Positions 41,508 to 49,566 of a stretch of 64,000 nucleotides of DNA are shown in pieces. Each line of letters starts with the position of its first letter. The stretch's first letter is position 1. The stretch covers positions 124,001 through 188,000 of the forward strand of contig NZ_JAKZKV010000003.1 in assembly GCF_022808675.1 (NCBI RefSeq), written 5' to 3'. A program made the translations under genes and the position numbers. Below the pieces are notes generated by a model. The model worked only from the letters and a program-made list of their open reading frames with translations, ran no database searches and had not been told where the DNA came from. Source of the DNA: Parabacteroides sp. FAFU027. GTDB taxonomy: Bacteria > Bacteroidota > Bacteroidia > Bacteroidales > UBA7332.

Positions 41508-42758
41508 CTATTGGTTTTGTAATGGAGTTCCATTCACAAGAACGTTCTCCATTTTCACATCGGAGTATTTATTCTTAAACGAAGCCTTGGGTGTAGTCAC
41601 ATTGATATCTTTGAAAACAATTTCAGAGACGGAGTCATTCGGATTCCCCTGCATTTCGCCAAAAGTAAGACTTTTCACCTTTACATTAGAAATAGTGATG
41701 TTGCGAACTTTACCACAGGGTTTCTCTTTACTTCCGTTGAGATTGAAAAACTGGGTCCAGGGAGCCATATTGATGATGGAGCCGCACATGCCGGTGATGT
41801 TTTCAACGGTAACATTTTCATAGAGCTGGTAAGTATCGGGGCGCATCTTGAATTTCAGCACAGGACAGGTATTGTCAACCTTGCAATTACGCATGGTAAT
41901 ATTTTTGGCATGAATACATTCGCTACCCAGAGTCAATGTCGAATGAGAAGGGCCGAAGGTACAATGCTCAATAAGGACATTCTCCACAATACCGTTTTCT
42001 GGAAGTTTATGAGCGGTAGGACCTTTTCCTCCTTTTACACAAACGGCATCATCATTGACGGCTATATAACAGTAGCGAATGGTCACACCTTTACAAACGT
42101 CAATATCCACACCATCGGTACTCGGAGCAGGAACAGGTTTGTACGGTGAGCGAATGTCACAATGATCGATCAAAACATTCTTGCATTGATATAAATGGGT
42201 CGTCCAGAATCCGGCATTGCACATCTTCACATTACAAAGCAGCACATTCTTACATCCCCAGATAAAAACAAGGCGCGGACGGTGAACATCCAGGTTGGTT
42301 GCTTCCTGTTTCATCCTCTTCATCGAATCACGATACGCCCAAAACTGCTTCCAATAGCGCAAACCGTTCCCATTAATTTTACCCGGTCCATTAATACTGA
42401 AACTATCTACACGATAAGCGTTGATCAGCGCGGCATAATAGTCGAGTTTCCGCCCCTCCATGCGAGATGGAATCAAAGGATAATCGGATATGTTATCTGA
42501 ACCTAGAAGTTCGGCCCCCTCTTCCAGGCGAAGTTTGGTATGTGGCTTAAAAAACAAGGCGCCTGAAAGATATGTACCTTTAGGAATCACGATAGTGCCC
42601 CCTCCGCTGGTGTGTGCCAGGTCAATCACTTTCTGAATAGCAGAAGTATTCATCGTAGTGCTATCGGCACGGGCTCCGAAATCCGTAATAACATAATCTT
42701 TAGACTGAGCGGCAAAAACGACAGCCATTAAACATACAAGCAGAAATAATCTCTTCAT
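41508..42758 (-). CDS. GH28-family polygalacturonase / rhamnogalacturonan hydrolase 1
   Basis: A 416-residue exported (signal peptide 1-19) right-handed beta-helix enzyme. The GH28 catalytic aspartates are in STDGVDID (213-220) and NDDAVCVKGG (235-244); the third conserved element appears as HSTLTLGSE. It starts with DYVITDFGARADSTTMNTSA, the common N-terminal helix cap. It hydrolyses alpha-linked galacturonic acid backbones; whether homogalacturonan or rhamnogalacturonan is preferred cannot be told. It is the last gene of the minus-strand pectin run, with 257 bp of untranslated A/T-rich DNA behind PL22. Confidence 0.92.
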   Translation of the reverse strand: MKRLFLLVCLMAVVFAAQSKDYVITDFGARADSTTMNTSAIQKVIDLAHTSGGGTIVIPKGTYLSGALFFKPHTKLRLEEGAELLGSDNISDYPLIPSRMEGRKLDYYAALINAYRVDSFSINGPGKINGNGLRYWKQFWAYRDSMKRMKQEATNLDVHRPRLVFIWGCKNVLLCNVKMCNAGFWTTHLYQCKNVLIDHCDIRSPYKPVPAPSTDGVDIDVCKGVTIRYCYIAVNDDAVCVKGGKGPTAHKLPENGIVENVLIEHCTFGPSHSTLTLGSECIHAKNITMRNCKVDNTCPVLKFKMRPDTYQLYENVTVENITGMCGSIINMAPWTQFFNLNGSKEKPCGKVRNITISNVKVKSLTFGEMQGNPNDSVSEIVFKDINVTTPKASFKNKYSDVKMENVLVNGTPLQNQ

Positions 42759-43015
42759 AAATTATTATTGTGTGCGGCTTAATATCGCGAGCCTTTCATT
42801 TCAGCAATGAATTATGGCCCGGGCCGGACTGTAAAATATTTATGACAAAACTACGGTATCTGCCTCTTTTAGGACTGTATAATCGTACTCAATGCCTGTA
42901 AGATAATTTTAGGCTATCAAAAAGACTCAATTTTGCTACTTCGTATTTAAAAATGGAAATTAATCCACCTCATTTTGAACGAATTTACCACCGTCAAGCA
43001 CTTTTGTAACCAAAT

Positions 43016-44368
43016 TCACTTTCTCTTCAACCATTTTTCCGGCACGGGAATCACACAAATGTTCATCGATTTGCCATCTGCCGAAAGCATTGCGGACTGA
43101 ATCTCTATCTTCGTGTTATCAGGGCTGAAGGTCGGATGGGGATGATCGGCGGCCGTCGCCTTATGTCCGGTAGAGAGCAGAATCATCTCATGAGTACGGC
43201 GGTCAATCAGATATATATTACGTGCAAAATCATCGCCTACGACAAATCGTTTATCAGACGAACCATTAACATGCCAGAATCCGCTACCACTGGCCGTTTG
43301 TCCGGCAATAACCATTTCGCGCGTGTTGATATTGACAATGCCCAGCCCCGTAGGCTTCTCGCGTGTACCGCAATCTCCCCATTCGGCATCCTGACCGGGA
43401 TTGATACCTTTGAAATCTGTCCCTTTTACGTTCATAGTATCAGAAGATGATGCAATTTTGCGATGTCCTAATATGGCAATCGCCACTTCATCCGGCGAAA
43501 TGACCGCTTCATGCGTCACCCATTCGTAAGAAGCCTCGGGATATAACGGACGAAGACCCGAACCATCGGAATTAACGATCCAGGTGCGCTGTGGAGACTT
43601 GCCTCCCGTTTCCCAACAAAAGATAATCTGACCTGAAACCCACGGATTGGTCTGAATATGTCCCACCTGAAAAGGAACTGAAGTAACGTATTTGACTTCT
43701 CCCGTATGGATATTCATACCAGCAATACCGGCGGGACCGGCTCCCATGTGACGGGGACCAAATGCAGGTTCAATCTTAGCATCGGGAGCTAAATGACGGG
43801 CAGCCTCCTCCTTGCCTACACGAAACCAAACCCAATCTTCACTGCCGTCGAGCGCCATATCGCCACCGGCTTCCAGTTCGGGAGGTGTTATCCCACAAAT
43901 TCTTTGGTAGGCAGCCACCGGTTTCATTGTTCCGGCCTGACTATCGGCAAAGAGTTTTGCCAAATCGACCTCAACAATGGATAAAGACTCGCTTAACGTA
44001 TCATTTTGCTGACGGCGCATAAAATAGAGTTTCATCGACTTGCGTGCCACGTTGAGCATACCGGTGTAACCGCCTTCGGTCACCTGAACCATCACACCGC
44101 TCTTCTCATTTACGGCCATTGCCTCGCCTTTAACCCGACCGGAACGGAAAATAAGCCACTTGCCATCGGAAGTCCATTGGTTGTGCGTCTGGTAAATCTT
44201 GGAATCCCCCACCGGAGTGCTGGTAAGAAAGATTAGTTTGTTTCCGGTAACGGGATCTTTGATGACTTTCCGCTCGGAAGGGAAGCGTTTACCTATCTGG
44301 GCAAACGGTTGGATAGTCGTAATACAGACACCCAATGTCAACAGAAATATTGCAAATCTTTTCTTCAT
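43016..44368 (-). CDS. Oligogalacturonate lyase (PL22)
   Basis: A 450-residue seven-bladed beta-propeller protein. It cleaves unsaturated or saturated di- and oligogalacturonides by beta-elimination to give 5-keto-4-deoxyuronate-type products. Family elements include THNQWTSDGKWLIFRSGR (61-78), VGHIQTNPWVSGQIIFCWET (including the Mn-binding His), YEWVTHEAVISPDEVAI and DHPHPTFSPDNTKIEIQSA. The signal peptide-like start (1-24) suggests a periplasmic location, whereas classical Ogl enzymes are cytosolic. A 22-bp repeat array lies just upstream. Confidence 0.88.
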   Translation of the reverse strand: MKKRFAIFLLTLGVCITTIQPFAQIGKRFPSERKVIKDPVTGNKLIFLTSTPVGDSKIYQTHNQWTSDGKWLIFRSGRVKGEAMAVNEKSGVMVQVTEGGYTGMLNVARKSMKLYFMRRQQNDTLSESLSIVEVDLAKLFADSQAGTMKPVAAYQRICGITPPELEAGGDMALDGSEDWVWFRVGKEEAARHLAPDAKIEPAFGPRHMGAGPAGIAGMNIHTGEVKYVTSVPFQVGHIQTNPWVSGQIIFCWETGGKSPQRTWIVNSDGSGLRPLYPEASYEWVTHEAVISPDEVAIAILGHRKIASSSDTMNVKGTDFKGINPGQDAEWGDCGTREKPTGLGIVNINTREMVIAGQTASGSGFWHVNGSSDKRFVVGDDFARNIYLIDRRTHEMILLSTGHKATAADHPHPTFSPDNTKIEIQSAMLSADGKSMNICVIPVPEKWLKRK

Positions 44369-44443
44369 GTTATTGTTATTATTGCTTGAATGGCAGAAAA
44401 TGCCCTTTACAAGTAGCTTATTACATAGGATAAGTAATCAAAT

Positions 44444-44575
44444 GTCACCTGCAAGGTAATGATATGTCGGACGAAAGGTAACCAATTGTCACCCGCAAGG
44501 TAATGATATGTCAGGTGAAAGGTAGTCAATTGTCACCCGCAAGGTAAACATATGTTACCCTGCGGGTAATCGTAT
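44444..44575. repeat. Array D: 6 tandem 22-bp units
   Basis: GTC/GTT starts recur at 44444, 44466, 44488, 44510, 44532 and 44554, exactly 22 bp apart. Unit about GTCACCCGCAAGGTAATGATAT. The last unit is the most symmetric (TTACCC-TGC-GGGTAA). It lies directly behind the stop of the acetylesterase gene, whose stop complement begins at 44579. Confidence 0.88.
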
Positions 44576-44578
44576 CTT

Positions 44579-46150
44579 TTAGAAATTATCCGTTCTAAAG
44601 TTTGGCGACCACAAACCGTCCTTGTTCGAAAGACTTGCCGGAGGATTCACGCTCCAGGCGTAACGAACAGCGATAGGTTTCTTCACTTCCGGAGAGGAAA
44701 CAACAATCGTCTTTCCCTCTATTTTAGCTTCCGCCCACACAAACTTCTTGTCTTCGCCACAAATGGCAAAGCCGGTCAGTTTACCATCCTTCGCGACAAG
44801 TCCACCACCCACGTGGTCAAAGAAGAGACGAATTTTATCACCCTCTACTTTATAGCTTTTGTACATTGGGCCGGAGTATTCAATCTTTTCGCCATAGACT
44901 TTGGCACGGGCAGCCACGCCAAGGCGATAACCGATAGCCTGTTTGTTCTTTGGGTGAATGTTTTTAGGGTCATTGCCCGCGTTCTCAATCGCAACGGCCA
45001 TTGCGGTATTCGGAATGGAAAGGTTTTTCACCTGAGCCTCACGAACGGTCATCATAATGTCGTTTTTCACCGGCTCGGTTACAGGAGCGCCGTAGTTGGC
45101 CAATTGAACATAGAGAAACGGAAAGTTACCTTCGCCCCATGACTTGCGCCAATCGGCCACCAACGTCTCCATAATCTCGCGATAGAGATTGGATGACGGT
45201 CCGTTTGACTCACCCTGATACCACAACGCTCCACGAATGGCGTAAGGAACGAGAGGTGCAATCATACCGTTGTAGCAAACGTAAGGATTATGCTGGTCAA
45301 CAATCGGACTCGGATTGCGCGGCGCTTTCAACTTCTTAGAAGCGGAAACATCACCGGCAGCCGCCTGAGCAGCGGCCTGGTCTCCCTGATATTGTGCCAG
45401 TTCTGCACGGTATTTTGCCATAAGATTAGCACTATCGGCAACGAACTTGTTGAGTTTATCGTGATAAGCATCCAAAAGCGGCTTCAGATTCGGATGAGAT
45501 TCCAGAGACTCCTTGCTAATCCACGTTTCAGCAGTGCTGGCCCCAAAAGCGGAAGTCACCATACCGATAGGTACATGCAATTTTTTCGAAATCTCGCGGG
45601 CAAAAAAGTAAGCTACTGCAGAAAAATGGCCAACAGTCTTTGGCGAACAGACTTCCCATTTGCCGATAGCATTGACTTGCGGAGTCTGTTTCGGGGTATA
45701 ATCAACGTCAAAGACACGGATGGTCGGATAATTGGCATTGGCCACCTCCTCGGCTTCATTGAGCACGCCACACCAGTAACGGTCTTCTTTACCTACGGTC
45801 ATGTCCATGTTCGACTGGCCGGAGCAAAGCCACACCTCACCGACGTAAACGTCATTGACGGTAACGGCATTCGTACCTTTGATTGACATCGTGAATGGTC
45901 CGCCTGCCTTCTGCTTCGGAAGACGAATCATCCATTTGCCGGAAGCATCTGTCGTAACAGTTTGCTCCGATTTATTGAACTTAACGGTTACTTTCTCACC
46001 GGCTTTGGCCGTTCCCCACACGGGAATCAGCACGTCACGCTGCAACACCATATGGTCGCAGAAAAGTGTCGAAGGTTTCACTTCGGCTTTTGCCCAGAAT
46101 GTAGCGGTAAGAGCTACGGATAGACAAAAGAGACGGGATAGTTTATTCAT
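44579..46150 (-). CDS. Sialate O-acetylesterase-like carbohydrate esterase (SASA/DUF303)
   Basis: A 523-residue exported protein (signal peptide 1-22). A beta-sandwich N-terminal domain (about 23-105) is followed by an SGNH-type esterase fold with the nucleophile Ser113 in CSGQSNMDM. A second oxyanion segment is ALWYQGESNGPSSN, and the His is in NIHPKNKQAIG. Members remove O-acetyl groups from sugars; in this locus the likely target is acetylated pectin. The gene lies between RhaM and PL22 in the same orientation. Confidence 0.88.
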   Translation of the reverse strand: MNKLSRLFCLSVALTATFWAKAEVKPSTLFCDHMVLQRDVLIPVWGTAKAGEKVTVKFNKSEQTVTTDASGKWMIRLPKQKAGGPFTMSIKGTNAVTVNDVYVGEVWLCSGQSNMDMTVGKEDRYWCGVLNEAEEVANANYPTIRVFDVDYTPKQTPQVNAIGKWEVCSPKTVGHFSAVAYFFAREISKKLHVPIGMVTSAFGASTAETWISKESLESHPNLKPLLDAYHDKLNKFVADSANLMAKYRAELAQYQGDQAAAQAAAGDVSASKKLKAPRNPSPIVDQHNPYVCYNGMIAPLVPYAIRGALWYQGESNGPSSNLYREIMETLVADWRKSWGEGNFPFLYVQLANYGAPVTEPVKNDIMMTVREAQVKNLSIPNTAMAVAIENAGNDPKNIHPKNKQAIGYRLGVAARAKVYGEKIEYSGPMYKSYKVEGDKIRLFFDHVGGGLVAKDGKLTGFAICGEDKKFVWAEAKIEGKTIVVSSPEVKKPIAVRYAWSVNPPASLSNKDGLWSPNFRTDNF

Positions 46151-46174
46151 TGTTGATTAATTATTAGAGAAATA

Positions 46175-46271
46175 TCACAGAGGACACAGAGAAATGCACA
46201 GAGAACCACAGCGGTTTTAGACACATTTCGCTGTGGTACTCTGTGAAAAATCTCTGTGGTTCTCTGTGACA
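46175..46271. repeat. CACAGAG-family inverted doublet
   Basis: TCACAGAGGACACAGAG at 46175-46191, then GCACAGAGAACCACAGCG, mirrored by CGCTGTGGTACTCTGTG and CTCTGTGGTTCTCTGTGA up to 46269. It is a long imperfect hairpin between rhaM and the acetylesterase gene, related to 15994-16053. Confidence 0.75.
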
Positions 46272-46280
46272 CCTTAAATT

Positions 46281-46595
46281 CTACTCCATATAAAATACTT
46301 CCGGCAGAGGAATCGAAACCGGAGAGTTATCGGGATTGGTCTCCATAATGTCAGCCATATAAGCCCACCATTTCTGTACGATTTCGGTAGTACCGAGGTC
46401 CTGAGAACCGCCATCACCGATGGTTTTCTGTACGGCAAAAAGGATATTGGTCTCTTTATCCCAGAAAATGGAATAATCACACACACCGTTGTCTTTGAGA
46501 AGTTGTTTCAACTCAGGCCAGATGGCGTTGTGGCGTTTTTCATACTCGGCTTCGAAGCCCGGTTTCAGGAACATTTTGAATGCTTGTCTTTTCAT
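46281..46595 (-). CDS. rhaM: L-rhamnose mutarotase
   Basis: Interconverts alpha- and beta-L-rhamnopyranose for uptake and catabolism. The 104-residue protein shows the whole family pattern: MKRQAFKMFLKPGFEAEYEK, RHNAIWPEL with His22 of the active site, YSIFWDKETNILFAV and the tryptophan pair EIVQKWWAYMADIM. It is a cytosolic dimer in known cases. Its presence inside the locus shows that rhamnose is an expected product, which supports rhamnogalacturonan I as a target, although no rhamnosidase is in the window. Confidence 0.95.
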   Translation of the reverse strand: MKRQAFKMFLKPGFEAEYEKRHNAIWPELKQLLKDNGVCDYSIFWDKETNILFAVQKTIGDGGSQDLGTTEIVQKWWAYMADIMETNPDNSPVSIPLPEVFYME

Positions 46596-46608
46596 GATTA
46601 GAAAGATT

Positions 46609-46766
46609 AAGAAGCCTCTCCCCCTACCCCTCTCCTATAGAGAGGGGAGTCGAATGACTTCTGATTATTTAATGATAAATAGATTAGAGATTTAATTAGG
46701 ATTGCGCGACGACTCCTGCCCTATTGGGTAGGTCCCGAAATAGCTATCGGGAGGGGGTGGGACTTC
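46609..46766. repeat. Inverted repeat with CTCTCCCCCTACCC arms
   Basis: AGAAGCCTCTCCCCCTACCC (46609-46628) is roughly mirrored by GGGAGGGGGTGGGACTTCT ending at 46767. Each end also contains an internal hairpin (CCCCTCTC/GAGAGGGG and CCCGAAATAGCTATCGGG). Non-coding dispersed element between GH105 and rhaM. Confidence 0.55.
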
Positions 46767-48170
46767 TCACTCCTCCGCAAATATCGGCTTATCCGTCTTT
46801 TGCTGCTTGTGATAAAATTGCACCGCACTGTCATTCATCTTCGGATAAGTGGTTTTCAACAGGCGAATCATTTCACCTCCAGCCAAAATTACCGGACCAT
46901 AGCCGTGTGCTGCGTATTTGTGTACCGGACGGTAGTAATAGTAAGCAGGGTCAAAACCCATTCCCGTACCCACACAGGTACCTTCCACTTCTCCGGCCTG
47001 ATTGACCTTCGATTCCACAGCATGCCAGCCCAACATAGCCACAGGGCCGTAAGCCAAAGGATCTATCCATCCTTTGTTGATGGCATGAGCGATACAATAG
47101 GTATAAATAGCGGTAGCAGAAGTTTCGAGGTAAGAATCATTGCGGTCGAGCAACTGGTGCCAGAAGCCTTCGCCGGACTGGCAGGCGGCAAGGCCGCGAA
47201 TGTGAGCACGAAGTAGCTCGAGAATCTTGTCACGTCCGGGATAGTTTTCAGGTAGAGCATCCAGTACTTCGACTTTAGTCAGGATAGCCCAACCGTTGGC
47301 ACGTCCCCAATGGAAAGCGGGGTGTTCGCTCATCCCCTCTACCCAACCGTGACGGTAAAGTCCTTTTTCTTTGATGAACATGCGGTCGGCAAATTGCAGC
47401 ACCTGCTTCACCGCTTCGTCGTAGTATTTCTTGTCACCGGTCAGTTTCCCCATATTGGCAATAGCAGGAATAGCCATAAACATATCGTCAAGCCAAACGG
47501 AGTTGTACATCGGACGCTTACGGGCAAAGGTTCCATCTGCAAGACGGTACTCTTTGTTCATGACAAAGTCGATGTAGTTGTCAATCATCGCACGGGTGTT
47601 GCATTTCAGGCCATCATTCTGCGCTTTTATCATCGCCGAACACATAGCTCCGGCATCATCCAGCGCTTCGGGGTGAATCACCTGGCGAATCTGCGGTTCC
47701 ACAATGCCTTCTTTGCGAAGCTTCTCAAAATAGGGCGCAACACTGGCCAGAAAATTGAAACGATCCGAAACATATTTCGAATAACGGGCATCACCAGTCG
47801 TTTGTGCGGCAAGCAACATGCCCGCATAAGTTACACCCCACTCGTAACTGGCGAGACGAAAGGTGCCCTTTTCAAGCACTGAGTTCTTATCAATCTTGCG
47901 GAGGTCGGTAACTTCAGCCTGAGTCTCTTTGTTGATAACTTTAAAAGGAGTTGCCGGTTCGAGGAAAGTAAGGACACGGTCAATTACACCTTTAACCTCT
48001 TCGGGAGTGGCTACGCCATAAGGAGTCTTGTACTCCGGCTTCATCAGGTGCATCGGCGTATTGAAGTCATTGACTTTCTCCTTGTTGTGGGAAACGTATT
48101 GTGCCTGCCCGTTGAAGGACAGCGCACAAAACGCTCCGCATATTATTAAGGAATGAACTCTGCGTATCAT
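46767..48170 (-). CDS. GH105 unsaturated rhamnogalacturonyl hydrolase 1
   Basis: A 467-residue (alpha/alpha)6-barrel enzyme with an exported start (1-23). It hydrates and releases the 4,5-unsaturated galacturonyl residue left by pectate or rhamnogalacturonan lyases. Family hallmarks are HPEALDDAGAMCSAM (166-180), SVWLDDMFMAIPAIA with the catalytic-type Asp228/Asp229, GRANGWAI, QSGEGFWHQLLDRNDSYLET and the terminal GPVILAGGEMIRLL. Its ATG overlaps the stop of the second GH105 gene by 4 bp (ATGA). The two proteins are diverged paralogues. Confidence 0.93.
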   Translation of the reverse strand: MIRRVHSLIICGAFCALSFNGQAQYVSHNKEKVNDFNTPMHLMKPEYKTPYGVATPEEVKGVIDRVLTFLEPATPFKVINKETQAEVTDLRKIDKNSVLEKGTFRLASYEWGVTYAGMLLAAQTTGDARYSKYVSDRFNFLASVAPYFEKLRKEGIVEPQIRQVIHPEALDDAGAMCSAMIKAQNDGLKCNTRAMIDNYIDFVMNKEYRLADGTFARKRPMYNSVWLDDMFMAIPAIANMGKLTGDKKYYDEAVKQVLQFADRMFIKEKGLYRHGWVEGMSEHPAFHWGRANGWAILTKVEVLDALPENYPGRDKILELLRAHIRGLAACQSGEGFWHQLLDRNDSYLETSATAIYTYCIAHAINKGWIDPLAYGPVAMLGWHAVESKVNQAGEVEGTCVGTGMGFDPAYYYYRPVHKYAAHGYGPVILAGGEMIRLLKTTYPKMNDSAVQFYHKQQKTDKPIFAEE

Positions 48171-49408
48171 TTCTTCGTTTTTTTGCTAAGTTTCATCATT
48201 TCCACACCGGTATGCAGCACAAGTCCGAGACCGTGTTTCTCATTGTCACCCACCGGACGGGTATAGTAGAATACCTGATCATCGGAAATACCGGTTCCAA
48301 CACAAACATTGGAGAATTTGCCATCGGCCGTAATCTGGTTTTTCTTCAGAGCGTTCCATCCGGCTATTGCAATGGATTTGTAGGTCGGGTCAATCCAGTT
48401 GTTGTTCAATGCCTTTGCGATAGTGTAAACGAACATGGCGGTAGCAGAAGACTCTGCATAAGAATCGGGTTTATCCAAAAGCTGGTGCCACATGCCATTA
48501 GCATCCTGATAACGGGAAAAACCTACAATCTGACGTTCGAGGTATTTAATCAACTGGGCGCGTTTCGGGTGATTAGCCGGCATCAAATCCAGAAGTTGTG
48601 CAGTAGAAACCGCAATCCAGCCGTTGGCACGCCCCCAATAAGCAACACCGTTACGTTTCAGGTCGGTATAATAGCAGTGATAGTAAATCTGTTTGGTAGG
48701 GTCCCAAAGCAGGTCTGAAATCTGAAGGATTTGTTTGGCTGCATCGTCAAAATACTTCACATCGCCGGTGAATTTCCCCATACGCGAAAGGAAAGATACG
48801 CTCATGTAAACGTCATCAGCCCAAACGGTCATCTTGCGGGGAGTCTTGCGGCAAAGCGTACCGTCAGGTAAACGCTCCTGACCTTTGGTTATGTGGTTCG
48901 CAGCCGTTTCAATGTAAGTTTTATACTCAGGTTTCGGAGCGTATTTGTAAACATCAATCACACTGGCACCCATCGAACCGCAATCATCCAGTTCCTTAAA
49001 GTGCCAAAGCTGACCAAACGGCCATCTCCAGTGTTTTTCCTTTAAATCTTCGGGTATTCTCTTCTTGAAATATTCATAGTTGGCAAATCCAAATGCGATG
49101 TGATTTTTTGCATAGTCAATGTACTTCGGCTCTTTGAGTAATTCACCCAACTCAACCATCGCCATGTTGATAACTCCGTTTGAATAGTGCCATTCACTGA
49201 GCGGAGTCGCGAAACCAACCACAGTCCCTTCGGGTATTTCTGCTGTGGAATTATACGTTTTACCGTCTTTCACCCCGACAAACTGGGTAACGGGTTGTTT
49301 CAGGATGTTATCAGCCACGCGACGAAGGATGGCTTCATCGGAATCGTTCTGGGCAAATGCCATTCCGGCAAATACTGTCGCACATAAGGTTAAAAGTGTC
49401 TTTTTCAT
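48167..49408 (-). CDS. GH105 unsaturated rhamnogalacturonyl hydrolase 2
   Basis: A 413-residue exported paralogue (signal peptide MKKTLLTLCATVFAGMAFAQ; the Met eight codons upstream is less likely). Visible motifs are FKELDDCGSMGASVIDVYKY, TVWADDVYMSVSFLS with the paired aspartates, YWGRANGWIAVSTAQLLD, DANGMWHQLLDKPDSYAESS and GVGLVLHTG-like LGLVLHTGVEMM. Its stop overlaps the start of the next gene, so both are coupled. Two different GH105 enzymes suggest two types of unsaturated oligosaccharide, for example rhamnose- and galacturonate-linked. Confidence 0.93.
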   Translation of the reverse strand: MKKTLLTLCATVFAGMAFAQNDSDEAILRRVADNILKQPVTQFVGVKDGKTYNSTAEIPEGTVVGFATPLSEWHYSNGVINMAMVELGELLKEPKYIDYAKNHIAFGFANYEYFKKRIPEDLKEKHWRWPFGQLWHFKELDDCGSMGASVIDVYKYAPKPEYKTYIETAANHITKGQERLPDGTLCRKTPRKMTVWADDVYMSVSFLSRMGKFTGDVKYFDDAAKQILQISDLLWDPTKQIYYHCYYTDLKRNGVAYWGRANGWIAVSTAQLLDLMPANHPKRAQLIKYLERQIVGFSRYQDANGMWHQLLDKPDSYAESSATAMFVYTIAKALNNNWIDPTYKSIAIAGWNALKKNQITADGKFSNVCVGTGISDDQVFYYTRPVGDNEKHGLGLVLHTGVEMMKLSKKTKK

Positions 49409-49432
49409 ATTTGAATTCTGGTTGTTATTCAT

Positions 49433-49566
49433 TATTTAGTTGAACCCCTTCAGGGTTCCGTCGGTCGACTGCTTAACTGCCACGGGTTTCACCCGTGGTT
49501 ATTCAGATTTAACCACTTCGTGGTTATCGTTGTATGGATAATTCAATCCCTCAATTAATCAATCCC
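49433..49566. repeat. Cluster of short hairpins
   Basis: Three small palindromes in a row: AACCCCTTCAGGGTT, CCACGGGTTTCACCCGTGG and AACCACTTCGTGGTT, between the GH28 stop and the GH105 start. Confidence 0.55.
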
